64,000 nucleotides of DNA. It comes from Nitrospira sp. Lineage in GTDB: Bacteria > Nitrospirota > Nitrospiria > Nitrospirales > Nitrospiraceae. Location of the stretch: NCBI GenBank assembly GCA_030692565.1, contig JAUYAO010000057.1:149729-213728 (forward strand), in the 5' to 3' direction. This document shows positions 45,668-54,588 of the stretch, in pieces. The position numbers and the translations under genes were made by a program. Numbering within the stretch: position 1 is the first letter of the stretch; each line of letters starts with the position of its first letter. Below the pieces are notes generated by a model. The model ran no database searches, was not told where the DNA came from, and worked only from the letters and a program-made list of their open reading frames with translations.

Positions 45668-46819
45668 TCAATAAGAAACCTCGTAGAGTGAACGAGCCTG
45701 GTGTTTCGCGATCCACGGTGGGACGCAGCGAAGAAGCGTATTCCGGAGTGTACAGGCCATCGTGTTGGAGAGGTTTGTGGCTTGTCCGATGTGCCATGAG
45801 ACCTTCACAATCTTTTGGACTTTGGCAATACGCGAGGCCTGAAAGCGCGCGAAGGCCTTCTGTACTGTGTCGCACATGGCCAGTGTCTCTGCCAGTACCC
45901 AGGAATCTTCGATCGCCTGCGCCCCGCCCTGGCCAAGGTTCGGGGTGGTGGCGTGCGCGGCATCCCCCATCAACACCACGGAGTTGGCAAACCACGACGG
46001 TAAGGGCGCCAGGTCGCTGAGGTCATCACGAATGATTGAGGATGGATTCGTGTGAACAAGAATGTCCCCGATTGGGTCTACAAACTCCCCATAGAGATCA
46101 CACATCTGTTGTTGAATCGTCGAGGGATCGTCCCGTCCGCCCGCTGCTGCTTGCTTGGTGGCATACCAATAGACCTGCGCCTCCGCAATGGGCACAAAGC
46201 CAAATCGCAGGCCCGCACCCCACACCTCAGTGAGCTGCCTCCGCCACGTGTGCTGCAGTGCGATGTGTGACACTCCTCTCCAGCACGTTTGTCCGGAGTA
46301 CCGCAATGGCCTACCCGGAAAGATGGATTCACGCACTCTCGAATGAAGACCATCCGCGCCCACCAGAAATTCACCGCAGCCCTGTGTGCCGTCTCGAAAT
46401 GTCGCCGTCGCGCCGTCTATGCCCGTGTCCACCGCGACGCAGTGTTTCTTGGTCACGACGGTGTCAGGGGCCAGCGCCTTCAAGAGAATCTGTTGCAACG
46501 CTCCTCTCTGGATTGCGGTGGTGTGATACATCTGTCCGTTGTTCGAATAGTGCGCCGGTGTGGTTGAAATACGCGTCCCTGCTGAGTCCAGAATAACCAG
46601 CGATTCAATAGAGCAGCCGCGATCCCGCACGTGTTGCGCGAGGTGGTATCTGTCGAGAATGGTCATGGCATTCGGTGGGAGCAGAATTCCAGCGCCAATT
46701 GAATGCAAGCTTGTCGCAGCTTCAAATACTCTTACCTGGATGTGTCGCATCTGCATGGCGATCGCTGCGGACAGGCCGCCGATCCCAGCTCCGATGATGA
46801 TCCCTCTCACGGTCGTCAT
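45668..46819 (-). CDS. FAD-dependent monooxygenase, salicylate-hydroxylase-like
   Basis: About 383 residues; class A flavoprotein hydroxylase. It shows the dinucleotide motif IIIGAGIGGLSAAIAM at the N terminus, the GADGLHSRVR motif (about 168), and the FAD/NADPH motif VVLMGDAAHATTPNLGQGG (about 285-303). It hydroxylates an aromatic or polyene substrate using NAD(P)H and O2; substrate unknown. The start could be ATG 46819 or GTG 46810, the latter with AGAGGAG nine bases upstream. The gene begins directly after a degenerate attC-like site, so it may be the last cassette of the integron-like array or the adjacent chromosomal gene. Confidence 0.78.
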   Translation of the reverse strand: MTTVRGIIIGAGIGGLSAAIAMQMRHIQVRVFEAATSLHSIGAGILLPPNAMTILDRYHLAQHVRDRGCSIESLVILDSAGTRISTTPAHYSNNGQMYHTTAIQRGALQQILLKALAPDTVVTKKHCVAVDTGIDGATATFRDGTQGCGEFLVGADGLHSRVRESIFPGRPLRYSGQTCWRGVSHIALQHTWRRQLTEVWGAGLRFGFVPIAEAQVYWYATKQAAAGGRDDPSTIQQQMCDLYGEFVDPIGDILVHTNPSSIIRDDLSDLAPLPSWFANSVVLMGDAAHATTPNLGQGGAQAIEDSWVLAETLAMCDTVQKAFARFQASRIAKVQKIVKVSWHIGQATNLSNTMACTLRNTLLRCVPPWIAKHQARSLYEVSY

Positions 46820-46841
46820 CTCCTCTTGTGTTCGCCTCACG

Positions 46842-46912
46842 ACCTACGTTCACCAGGGAAACCTCCGCAACGAAGCGGAGGTGGGTTGTTCCGGTACAAC
46901 GCGTTGTTGGGC
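46842..46912 (-). repeat. Degenerate attC-like integron recombination site
   Basis: On the minus strand the site opens with GCCCAAC (a perfect RYYYAAC core, 46912-46906) ten bases after the stop of the membrane-protein gene. A perfect hairpin ACCTCCGC/GCGGAGGT follows in the centre (46860-46881). The far end reads GAACGTAGGTC instead of a clean GTTRRRY. The layout fits an attC whose outer half has decayed. Confidence 0.5.
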
Positions 46913-46922
46913 GGCACTGCGC

Positions 46923-47354
46923 TCACAGCCGCTCCCAAACTTGACGAAGCCCGATGAAATGCACAACGCCGAAGACGAAGCAAATGGCTGAACTCCAAAA
47001 CCAGAATGCCGTGCTGTTGCCGGGGGAATAGGGGATGAGTGCTGGAATAGCTAGCGCTCGCAATAAGTAGAGGCCCGTGATTGCGCAAAGAGCCAACCGC
47101 ACGAGGGGGAGTTTGCGGATTACGCCGGCGCCTGAAAGCGCAAATAGCGACCAGACCGATAGGACAGCCGCAATGATGAGTGCGACAACGGTGGGATACC
47201 AATGACCGGTTGATGCCATTTGCGCCATTTGCTCTCCAGCACCAAGAAACCGATACCAGGGTGTCCCGAATGCGATGCAGCCTAGATGCAATAAGGCAGC
47301 CAAGGCACTAAGCGCGGCACCAGCAATTAGAAATGGGTTAGCGGTATGGACCAT
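46923..47354 (-). CDS. Four-helix membrane protein in an integron-like cassette
   Basis: A 143-residue integral membrane protein with four hydrophobic helices (about 7-30, 52-75, 83-103, 113-137). The loop after helix 1 is FGTPWYRFLGAGEQMAQMAS. It resembles small uncharacterised membrane proteins but no function is known. Its start lies ten bases beyond one attC site and its stop ten bases before another, the standard organisation of a promoterless gene cassette. Confidence 0.65.
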   Translation of the reverse strand: MVHTANPFLIAGAALSALAALLHLGCIAFGTPWYRFLGAGEQMAQMASTGHWYPTVVALIIAAVLSVWSLFALSGAGVIRKLPLVRLALCAITGLYLLRALAIPALIPYSPGNSTAFWFWSSAICFVFGVVHFIGLRQVWERL

Positions 47355-47364
47355 TTTTTGTGCG

Positions 47365-47476
47365 GCCGAACGCCTGAGTTAAGCCGCCCCGCAGCGGGGT
47401 GGCGGACGCGTGCTAACGTAACGCAGGCACATGGCCGACGCCACGATGCGGGGTCGGCTTGAACGAATTGTTAGGC
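47365..47476 (-). repeat. attC integron recombination site
   Basis: Read on the minus strand, this 112-base imperfect palindrome begins GCCTAAC (47476-47470, RYYYAAC core) and ends GTTCGGC (47371-47365). Arms pair as AAGCCGACCCCGC with GCGGGGCGGCTT, leaving one unpaired base in the first arm, as the extrahelical base of attC sites does. The TAA stop of the upstream cassette ORF lies inside the first core, a typical cassette feature. No integrase gene is present in the window. Confidence 0.78.
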
Positions 47477-47788
47477 CCACTCACGGCGTATTTTCGCAAC
47501 GCTCAGCGAGGTCATTTCTGGGTGCTCAAAATCACCGGATTGTGCGACGAGAGCACGCATATCCTCCAGTATGGTCTTTGCGCTCCGGCCAGTGGGGTCT
47601 AGGCGTACCAATTCTTCTTTGTAGAGTTTTTCAAGCTGGTGGTATGCAGAAACTTGGTCACATAGCTGAGCAATTTGGCGTTCCGCACGGCCCCACCGCC
47701 TATCAATGCGCGTGGTTGCATAGCTGATTAAGCCGCCAAGTAACGCGCCAGCAAGAGCGAATAATCCAGAAATAATTTGAGAGTCCAC
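47471..47788 (-). CDS. Small membrane-anchored cassette protein
   Basis: A 105-residue protein from GTG 47788 with GGAGAAG just upstream. An N-terminal membrane helix (QIISGLFALAGALLGGLISY) is followed by a helical, charged cytoplasmic part (IDRRWGRAERQIAQLCDQVS and later helices). The stop TAA is part of the attC core. Such one-helix proteins are common in integron cassettes; function unknown. An in-frame start at 47812 is possible but lies within the upstream recombination core. Confidence 0.6.
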   Translation of the reverse strand: MDSQIISGLFALAGALLGGLISYATTRIDRRWGRAERQIAQLCDQVSAYHQLEKLYKEELVRLDPTGRSAKTILEDMRALVAQSGDFEHPEMTSLSVAKIRREWA

Positions 47789-47800
47789 AACTTCTCCATG

Positions 47801-47818
47801 TGGGCCTAACAATGTTTA
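47801..47818 (-). repeat. Remnant attC core pair
   Basis: On the minus strand GCCTAAACATTGTTAGGC carries a first core-like GCCTAAAC and a perfect GTTAGGC second core directly before the cassette ORF. Most of the attC between them is missing, as if deleted or replaced by the adjoining inverted-repeat element. Confidence 0.45.
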
Positions 47819-47820
47819 GG

Positions 47821-47960
47821 CGGATCCACATAAGAACCGGGTCTACCTATTTCTGTCCGTAAAACACGCCATCGGCTTTTCTGAAAATAACGACATTACC
47901 ATTGTCACCTCAATGAGCTACGCCCTATCGGCCACTTAGAACGGGTTCTTATGCGGATGA
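47821..47960. repeat. 139-bp element with long inverted repeats (MITE-like)
   Basis: The ends GGATCCACATAAGAACCGGG (47822-47841) and its near-complement ending at 47959 (reads ACGGGTTCTTATGCGGAT) match at about 18 of 23 positions. The interior has no ORF. It resembles a non-autonomous transposable element or an IS end pair. It borders the attC remnant and the PIG-L gene. Confidence 0.55.
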
Positions 47961-47995
47961 GCAAACACCATCCGCTGAATACGCTCACATCTCAC

Positions 47996-48904
47996 CTAGC
48001 GGGCTTCGTACTGCCGCAGCAACCAGAGGTGATAGAAATCGTCGAACGGGGGATGATCATCGATCCGGTCATCATGCTCTGCATAGGTCTGAAACACCCG
48101 CTCCTTCTCCAAGAAAGCTGAGTCTGAGATATTAGGCGGCTCAAGTGCGCTGTTATATCCCCGATAGCTTTGGAACTGATGCGGCCGTTGATAGGCCGAA
48201 TGAGCCTCTCGCGCAAACAAGGCCGAGTAGTAATGATCGGAATGATCCGACAGATACGCCCGGCCGGTTGCGGGATAATAAACGCGACAGACCGCCGGAT
48301 TTCCAGGCTTGCAGGGCACTGGGTTCCGGCCCGTTCCATCCAGGGCATTCACTCGGTCCGGCCGAAATATTCTCAGCACCTTCGTCAGTTCATCGACCAG
48401 TCCATGTTTCGTGTAGGTCACACGGGGATCGTCCAAAGGTGACAGTTCGGCGATGCTCCTGGTCCACAGCTTCTCCAGTGTCGCACCGTGCGGACAGCTC
48501 GTCCCATCCTCCCTCGCCGGCGACGGCAGGCGAAAAAATACGAGGCTGACTTGCGGCCGCTGCAGTAGCCGCACTTCCTTTGGCCTGACGGCAACGTCGA
48601 CCCACCGATCCTCGACGCCGGCCATCTGCGCATACGCAGCTCTGACCCCTGCTTCACGCTGCGCGCGCCAATACTGCTCTGATCGACACCCATCGCCCGC
48701 AGTCAGATACACCGTCTGCACCCGATGCCCCCGTGCGATCGAACGCTGAATATCGGGATTCATAAAAAGGAGGTCATCGTCCTCATGCGCGACGACAAAG
48801 AGGTCTCCGAACCCTTCCGTACGGGTAAGGGCTTGACATCCGGCCGTTCCGGCCAGCATCGAAAGGATCAGCAGACTGCCGCCGATTCGAAGACCTGCCT
48901 CCAT
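47996..48904 (-). CDS. PIG-L/LmbE-family deacetylase lipoprotein
   Basis: A 302-residue lipoprotein (lipobox LAGTAGC) with a PIG-L N-acetylglucosaminyl deacetylase-like domain. The zinc motif appears as VVAHEDDDLLFMNPD (AHxDDD, close to the family AHPDDE) and a second metal ligand set SDHSDHYYSALF near residue 220. The start at 48904 has GGAGG nine bases upstream. The substrate is likely a sugar or peptidoglycan fragment in the periplasm. Gene orientation is the same as the adjacent cassettes but it has its own ribosome site. Confidence 0.78.
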   Translation of the reverse strand: MEAGLRIGGSLLILSMLAGTAGCQALTRTEGFGDLFVVAHEDDDLLFMNPDIQRSIARGHRVQTVYLTAGDGCRSEQYWRAQREAGVRAAYAQMAGVEDRWVDVAVRPKEVRLLQRPQVSLVFFRLPSPAREDGTSCPHGATLEKLWTRSIAELSPLDDPRVTYTKHGLVDELTKVLRIFRPDRVNALDGTGRNPVPCKPGNPAVCRVYYPATGRAYLSDHSDHYYSALFAREAHSAYQRPHQFQSYRGYNSALEPPNISDSAFLEKERVFQTYAEHDDRIDDHPPFDDFYHLWLLRQYEAR

Positions 48905-49043
48905 AGCACCTCCGCGAATGGATCGCCCCCTCGTAGTGTAGGGCGATGATCGCAACCAGCCCGGAACCTATGTGTGGCCGAAGTGGAACGTCCCTCTAGA
49001 TGCCACACTAGATCTTCCCGTCGCCCGCGTTCGCCGTCAGTCT

Positions 49044-49700
49044 CTAGATGAGCCCCCGCTTCTGAAGATAGTCTTTATCGATCACGGGGGTCGGTTTCGG
49101 CGCGACTTGCCCCCGCTCCTGGAGGAGGCGTTCGACGTATTTGCCGATGAGGTCGGATTCGAGGTTGACGGGATCGTTGACCTGTTTGAGGCCCAACGTT
49201 GTGACTTTGGCGGTATGCGGAATGATGGCGATGGAGAATCCATGATTCGTCACATCGTTGATCGTGAGGCTGATGCCATCGACGGTGATCGAGCCCTTGA
49301 CGACGCAGTAACGCAGAATGTCTTGCGGCGCTTCAATGGTGAAGATGACGGCATTCCCGTCCTGCTGCCGGCTGCGAATCGTCCCGACGCCATCGACATG
49401 CCCCGCGACCAGATGCCCGCCGATGCGCTCGCTCAGCTTCATGGCCCGTTCAAGATTCACCGGTGTTCCTGCCGTGAGCAGGCCCAGCGTCGTCACTGAA
49501 AGTGTCTCGGGAGACACTTCCACCGTAAAATTGCTCTCGCTTTTGGAAATCGCCGTCAGGCAGATCCCGTTCACACTCACACTGTCGCCGATCTTGAGAT
49601 CGCTCATGACGGTCGAGGCCAGCAGCGTCATCCTCGTCCCGGCCAGCGTCTTCTCCAGCGAAATCACTGCGCCCATTTCTTCGACAATGCCGGTGAACAT
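49044..49700 (-). CDS. ribE: Riboflavin synthase alpha chain
   Basis: A 218-residue protein with two repeated lumazine-binding domains: the first starts MFTGIVEEMGAVISLEK with VNGICLTA, the second near residue 98 with GHVDGVG and VDGISLTIND. It joins two molecules of 6,7-dimethyl-8-ribityllumazine to give riboflavin. The ribD gene lies 4 kb upstream on the same strand but not in a contiguous run of overlapping genes. Confidence 0.92.
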   Translation of the reverse strand: MFTGIVEEMGAVISLEKTLAGTRMTLLASTVMSDLKIGDSVSVNGICLTAISKSESNFTVEVSPETLSVTTLGLLTAGTPVNLERAMKLSERIGGHLVAGHVDGVGTIRSRQQDGNAVIFTIEAPQDILRYCVVKGSITVDGISLTINDVTNHGFSIAIIPHTAKVTTLGLKQVNDPVNLESDLIGKYVERLLQERGQVAPKPTPVIDKDYLQKRGLI

Positions 49701-49821
49701 ATACAAGCCCTCAGTAATCAGCCGTCGGCATTATAGCACCGGCTTATTTATGGATCTTCTTGAATTCGACTGGAGGGAGTCTCTGGTTCTTCATCATGTC
49801 GTGGCACATATTCTTTTGTTG

Positions 49822-49956
49822 CTCCCTCCCCTTTGTAAGGGGAGGCCAGGTGGGGTAGAGCTTCACCCAACCGTCACGCATTGATGCCGGCCACACTTGC
49901 TCGTTGGAACACCCGATCTTCGACCTCCCCTCACCCCTCCTTACGAAGGAGGGGAA
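49822..49956. repeat. Inverted pair of palindromic REP-like units
   Basis: Unit one (49822-49855) contains CTCCCCTTTGTAAGGGGAG and an extension CAGGTGGGG; unit two (49925-49956) contains CCCCTCCTTACGAAGGAGGGG preceded by CTCCCCTCA. They are related in opposite orientation with the conserved centre CCTTACxAAGG. They lie between the riboflavin synthase and transporter genes. Confidence 0.5.
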
Positions 49957-50005
49957 TCACAAGAGCCTACGGTCGATCTTTACTCACACAAAACCAGGAA
50001 ACGTT

Positions 50006-51175
50006 TTATTTACTCCTCATCGTCAGCCAGAAGACCAGGGCCGCGGCGATCTGGAGGCTCGCGATAATCGTGAAGGCCCCGGCGTAGCTCATATTGGCAA
50101 TCAGGATGCCCGCCAGCAACGGCCCGCTCGCATGACCGATATCCATAATCGTGCCTTGCATCCCCATCCCCGCTCCTAGCGTCTTGAACTCTGAGCTATC
50201 CGCTACCAGCGCCGATGAGGACGAGGACACCACCGCTTCTCCAAAACCAAATCCGGCTGAGAGCAGCAGCAACCCAGCAAAGATCGACACGTGCGGCATA
50301 CAGACGAAGGTCACGGCGCAGATCAGCAGGCCGATGATGATCAGCGGCTGCCGCCCCACCCGGTCGGACACCCGCCCCATGATCGGCTTGGAGAAGAAGG
50401 ATGTGCCGGCCTGCACACTGAACAAGAGCCCGACCTCGCCCGGATTCAACCCCACCGTGAGCCCATAGAGCGGAAGAAACGCCATGAGCGCGCCGTTGGC
50501 GATCATCTTGGCGCCGTCGGTCGCGCTGGTGATGAGCACCTTGCGGTTCCGCGCCACAATCACGAATCCCTTCCACATCTCCGCCAGCAGCGGCCGCATC
50601 CCCTTCTGATGCACGCGCGGCGTCGCCACATCCAAATGCATACTATAAAACAGCACGATCGCGATGCAGCCGCAGACCCCGGCTGTGATGAACGCAAAAT
50701 CGAACCCGGCTACATGGGCAAGATACCCGCCGATAAACGGCCCGAGCAGCGCCCCCGACTGTGTGCAAGCCGTGTAGGTCCCCAGCGCCGCCCCCCGGCG
50801 TTCACGATACAACTCCGCGACGGTCGCCAGTGCGCTCGGCGCAAAGATGGCCGTCGCCAACCCATGCACGAACCGCAAGATCGTCAGGCTATTTAGGTCC
50901 GTGATGAAGAGATAGAGAAACGGCGGCAGGCCGAAAGCCACAACCCCGATGCGCAACAAAAATTTCCGGCCGTAGATATCCGACAAAGCGCCGGATGGCA
51001 GCTTGAGCAGCACGCCGGTCAAGGTCGACACTGACACGATCAGCCCGATCCGTTCGGGGCCTGCCCCGAGATGCTCGGCGAACAAGGCCAGCACCGGCAT
51101 ACGCACCATGTTGTAGCTGATGAAGCAAAAGATCCCGACGGTGCAGATCAGGAGAAAGCTGCGCGATGATGTCAT
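50006..51175 (-). CDS. MFS transporter
   Basis: A 389-residue major facilitator with 12 predicted helices. The loop 2-3 motif GALSDIYGRKFLL and its counterpart MGRVSDRVGRQPLI in the second half are clear. Helix 5 has SGALLGPFIGGYLA. It belongs to the drug/proton antiporter-like group; substrate unknown. The ATG overlaps the stop of the upstream gene (ATGA), placing it at the end of the long minus-strand operon. Confidence 0.85.
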   Translation of the reverse strand: MTSSRSFLLICTVGIFCFISYNMVRMPVLALFAEHLGAGPERIGLIVSVSTLTGVLLKLPSGALSDIYGRKFLLRIGVVAFGLPPFLYLFITDLNSLTILRFVHGLATAIFAPSALATVAELYRERRGAALGTYTACTQSGALLGPFIGGYLAHVAGFDFAFITAGVCGCIAIVLFYSMHLDVATPRVHQKGMRPLLAEMWKGFVIVARNRKVLITSATDGAKMIANGALMAFLPLYGLTVGLNPGEVGLLFSVQAGTSFFSKPIMGRVSDRVGRQPLIIIGLLICAVTFVCMPHVSIFAGLLLLSAGFGFGEAVVSSSSSALVADSSEFKTLGAGMGMQGTIMDIGHASGPLLAGILIANMSYAGAFTIIASLQIAAALVFWLTMRSK

Positions 51176-51978
51176 CGAGAGGCCGGTCCTTTTTCATGGA
51201 TGTTGCCGATCCTGGGCATACCAGCCAGCGCCTGTTTCAAGAACACTACGTCCTCAGGCGGCAACGGTGGCGGATCGGTCGCCTCAAAGAGGACTCGTTC
51301 AGGATGCCGCCGCATTTCCATCCCCAACCGATTCACTGCGTCCACCCCCTTCATCAGTTTGCGAGAGACCGTGCGCCCGACCAGCGGACGCAGCAGCGAC
51401 ACGAGTCCGGCCAATACTCGATTATCCAACCTGGTATAGGACACCAGCGTCGTTTCGACGGCCTCTTGACCGGCAGCATCTTTCACTGTCGCCATGCTGA
51501 GCATCACGATAGCCTTGCCGGTCAAGTGCGGCAGCAGTGTGCTGTGGTGCGACCCTTCCAGATAATACAGGCGATGATGCGGATCCTGATAGACCAGTTC
51601 GACCAATCCTACCGTCCCTTCACCGTCGTCCCCCCAATAGCGGCCGGGCCCCCGCGCCTCGGCTTTATACAGCCCTAACTCCAGGCGATTCACGAGCGCC
51701 GCAGCGACGGGCGGCCGATCCAACAAATACACATAGACCGACTCCGGCAGCGGCGTCAGTACCGGCCCGACTTTGTTGGCGGTTGTAAAGTCATCGATGA
51801 TCGGCTGGAGACGGCAGACCCAGGCGGGATCGAGTCGCTCGACAGGGAACGCGACGCCCGCATGCTGAGAAGCAAGCCGGCAGGGATCTGCGAGCACAGG
51901 CTGAGGCAGGATGCCGGCAAGGACGCACAGCAAGCCGATCACACGGACGTCGATCCGGATAGCAACGCCCCTGCTCAT
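51172..51978 (-). CDS. Secreted protein of unknown function
   Basis: A 268-residue protein with a signal peptide ending LADPC. The mature part contains PVERLDPAWVCRLQPIID, a central YYLEGSHHSTLLPHLTGKAI stretch and a C-terminal basic helix. Two Cys could form a disulfide. No enzyme motif recognised. It is coupled by ATGA overlaps to the hydrolase before it and the MFS gene after it, suggesting the three act together at the cell envelope. Confidence 0.65.
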   Translation of the reverse strand: MSRGVAIRIDVRVIGLLCVLAGILPQPVLADPCRLASQHAGVAFPVERLDPAWVCRLQPIIDDFTTANKVGPVLTPLPESVYVYLLDRPPVAAALVNRLELGLYKAEARGPGRYWGDDGEGTVGLVELVYQDPHHRLYYLEGSHHSTLLPHLTGKAIVMLSMATVKDAAGQEAVETTLVSYTRLDNRVLAGLVSLLRPLVGRTVSRKLMKGVDAVNRLGMEMRRHPERVLFEATDPPPLPPEDVVFLKQALAGMPRIGNIHEKGPASR

Positions 51979-53291
51979 GGCGCGGGCTTCGACACCTGAA
52001 TGGGCAGCTGCACCGTAAAGAGTTGCCGCGGATCTTTGCGCGCCCGCGCCTGGCGCAGGAGCGTCTCGACCGACGGCGTGACCATTCCTTCGAATGAGAC
52101 CTGCTTGTTCGTCACGACGGTGACCGGCTTGGAGACATCCACCAATTGATCGTTCAGAAACAGCGTGTAGCGTTGCACGAGCCCGGCTTCGACTTCGATA
52201 CGATTGGACGCGGTCACTGAGACATCCAGCCTGGCGTAGCGTTTCTTCCTGGTCAACTCATCGCGCTTTGAGACCAGATCGTCCGCAAAGGCGGCGATCG
52301 GATCGGTCGCGTCGATTCGCACCCAGCCGAACGGTTGAAAATGACTGGCCTCACGGACCACCGTCAGCGCGGTCGGCAACGGGTTCCGGTGTTGTGCGTT
52401 CATCCAGGTCACCAGGTCCGGCAACTCTTCGCGAGGAAAGAAATGTCCGCCGGCCATCGGATGCTCGCGTTCATGCTCACGATAGATGTGCGGATAGCCG
52501 ATCGCCGCGAGCTCGCGCGAGATCGTCCGGCTCAACTCCACCGGCATCACCTGATCTTTCGCGCCATGAATGATGTAGACCGGCGTGGTCCGCAAGTTGG
52601 CAAGAAACGGCATGAGGACGCCGTCGAGGCCGCTGGCCATCGGAGCCAGACCGGCAAACCGTTGCGCATGATGCATCCCGATCAACCAGGTGCCGATCCC
52701 GCCGTTCGACATGCCCGTGAGAAACACCCGGTCCGGATCGACGTGATACTGCGCCTGCACCCGTTCGATGACGGCCAGCACGAGGTCCTCCGCCTGCCTG
52801 GTAAACCAGGCGCCGGACGGATAGGTCGGACAAACGAGAATATAGTCATCGCCTAAGCGATTCTGCCATCGTTCAAGATAGGCCTCACCGGAAAACCCCG
52901 CCCCGTGCAGACAGACGACCAGTCCATATCCCTTGCCGGGCTGATAGGTGAGCGGAACCGAGAGCGCATAGTGATACGTACGCTCGCGGACCGCAATCCG
53001 TTCCTCCGCCATCGTCCCGACCGGCATGGCCTGATAGGTTCGCCCGGTCTGGATGGCGCGGCTGATCAGGTCAATCGTCGCATCAGGATTGGCGAGCAGT
53101 CGTTGCAGCACGACTTCCGCTTTCGTGCTATCCGCTTCGTCGAGGTAAGAAAAGACGTCGGCCGCGAGCGGCTGATTCGCAGGCTGGGGCTCAGCGGACC
53201 AGACCGGCTCGCCCGCTGCGGCAAGGCAACACCAGACCAGCAGGGAACACACGTACTGAGTTGCTTGCCTGATCGTGAAAAGATTCCTCAT
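51975..53291 (-). CDS. Secreted esterase, PHB-depolymerase/feruloyl-esterase-like
   Basis: A 438-residue secreted alpha/beta hydrolase with a signal peptide. The oxyanion segment is VCLHGAGFSGEAY, the nucleophile Ser is in FLTGMSNGGIG (about 190), the acid Asp in YIIHGAKDQVMP and the His in EHPMAGGHFF. The C-terminal 130 residues form an extra beta-rich domain. It may cleave polyesters or small esters. The ATG at 53291 is chosen because it begins the signal peptide; the longer open frame only reflects an adjoining repeat. Confidence 0.78.
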   Translation of the reverse strand: MRNLFTIRQATQYVCSLLVWCCLAAAGEPVWSAEPQPANQPLAADVFSYLDEADSTKAEVVLQRLLANPDATIDLISRAIQTGRTYQAMPVGTMAEERIAVRERTYHYALSVPLTYQPGKGYGLVVCLHGAGFSGEAYLERWQNRLGDDYILVCPTYPSGAWFTRQAEDLVLAVIERVQAQYHVDPDRVFLTGMSNGGIGTWLIGMHHAQRFAGLAPMASGLDGVLMPFLANLRTTPVYIIHGAKDQVMPVELSRTISRELAAIGYPHIYREHEREHPMAGGHFFPREELPDLVTWMNAQHRNPLPTALTVVREASHFQPFGWVRIDATDPIAAFADDLVSKRDELTRKKRYARLDVSVTASNRIEVEAGLVQRYTLFLNDQLVDVSKPVTVVTNKQVSFEGMVTPSVETLLRQARARKDPRQLFTVQLPIQVSKPAP

Positions 53292-53346
53292 CGCTCTACA
53301 ATTACGGTAACGGTCTTCAGGATAAGGTCGAGCCAAGAACCACCGC

Positions 53347-53469
53347 AGGATGCTCAAAAAGGCCGCCCAGCAAGGCCGCAGCAAGCGAAGAGGCGAGGCG
53401 TACTCTGTGTGGTACGTGGAGCCTCTGAGCGCGGCGAGAACGCCGCTGGCGGACTTTTTCAGCATCCTG
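53347..53469 (-). repeat. Dispersed palindromic repeat, copy A
   Basis: A 123-base element with imperfect terminal inverted repeats, read on the minus strand from CAGGATGCTGAAAAAGTCCG to GGCCTTTTTGAGCATCCTG. The first about 48 bases are nearly identical to the start of copy B at 61159. It begins immediately after the TAG of ribD, so it may add a transcription stop between ribD and the esterase. It has no coding capacity. Confidence 0.75.
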
Positions 53470-54588
53470 CTATACGTCGCCTTCGACCACGACATCCGTC
53501 CCGAGCACCCTGGTGCGCATCTGTCTCAATTTCCAGGCATCGGCCAGCCGGCGAGGCCCCGCTCCCCCGATCACGCCTTTCGATGCGGCCCCGCCCAACA
53601 GGGTCGGCGCGACGTACAGTTGAACATGATGCACCAGCTTGGCCTTGAAGAACGCTTCGTTCAACTCTCCGCCTCCCTCGACCATGACCGAGGCCATCCC
53701 GCGTTTTCCCAGCGCCGCAATCAGATGTTTCAGCGACACATGGCCACCGCGACTCGGCAACTGCAGCACTTCGATCCCCTGTCGTTCGAGGGCCCGACAT
53801 CGGGCTTGTGAGGCAGCCTTCGTCGTGGCGATGATCGTCTTCGAACGAGACTGTTGCGTGAGGATTTTAGCTGAGCGCGCGATACGCAAAGAACTATCGA
53901 CCACGATCCTCGTCGGCTGAGTCGCAGCCAGAGCCGTCAGACCGGGCGCGTTGCGCGCCGTCAAGGACGGGTTATCTTTCTGTACCGTCCCGATGCCCAC
54001 AATCACGGCGTCCATCGCACTTCGCAGACGATGAACCTCCTGCCGCGATGACAGCCCCGTAATCCACTGGGACTCGCCACGCGCTGTTGCGATCTGTCCA
54101 TCCAGAGTCATCCCCGCCTTGAGCGTCACGTAAGGCCGCTCGTTGACGATCCAATGACAATAGGCCCGATTGAGCGCCTCCGCATCCTTCCGCGCAACCC
54201 CGACCGTGACGGCCAATCCGGCTCGACGCAGTTGCGCGAGGCCGTTCCCACTGACCGCCGGATTGGGGTCGCGCATGGCGACCACAACGCGATGCACGCC
54301 GGATTGAATCACCCCCGGCACGCAAGGTGGAGTGCGCTTCTTCAGATGGCTGCAGGGTTCGAGGGTCACGTAGAGCGTCGCTCCGCGCGCCAGAGATCCG
54401 GCTTGGCGAAGCGCGAGTACTTCCGCATGAGGTTGGCCGGCTGCGTGATGATAGGCTTGCCCGACGATGCGGCCCTTGGAGACGACGATCGCCCCAACCA
54501 TCGGGTTGGGGCTGGTTTTGCCTTGGCCCTTCGCCGCAAGGCGAAGAGCCAACGTCATATAGTGGAGATCTCGTGTCCGGTCCGTCAC
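53470..54588 (-). CDS. ribD: Bifunctional riboflavin deaminase/reductase
   Basis: A 372-residue RibD. The N-terminal deaminase domain (1-150) has the zinc motifs GQPHAEVLAL and LEPCSHLKKRTPPCVPG. The C-terminal reductase domain (150-372) has TLKAGMTLDGQIATARGESQ and VMVEGGGELNEAFF. It converts the GTP cyclohydrolase product to the ribityl pyrimidine. The GTG start lies in the ppdK stop (GTGA), so it is translationally coupled to pyruvate phosphate dikinase. Confidence 0.92.
   Translation of the reverse strand: MTDRTRDLHYMTLALRLAAKGQGKTSPNPMVGAIVVSKGRIVGQAYHHAAGQPHAEVLALRQAGSLARGATLYVTLEPCSHLKKRTPPCVPGVIQSGVHRVVVAMRDPNPAVSGNGLAQLRRAGLAVTVGVARKDAEALNRAYCHWIVNERPYVTLKAGMTLDGQIATARGESQWITGLSSRQEVHRLRSAMDAVIVGIGTVQKDNPSLTARNAPGLTALAATQPTRIVVDSSLRIARSAKILTQQSRSKTIIATTKAASQARCRALERQGIEVLQLPSRGGHVSLKHLIAALGKRGMASVMVEGGGELNEAFFKAKLVHHVQLYVAPTLLGGAASKGVIGGAGPRRLADAWKLRQMRTRVLGTDVVVEGDV

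Noticed and set aside
53292..53495. N-terminal extension of the esterase gene to 53495
   Set aside because: The extension is translation of the dispersed repeat and part of ribD; the signal peptide starts at 53291.
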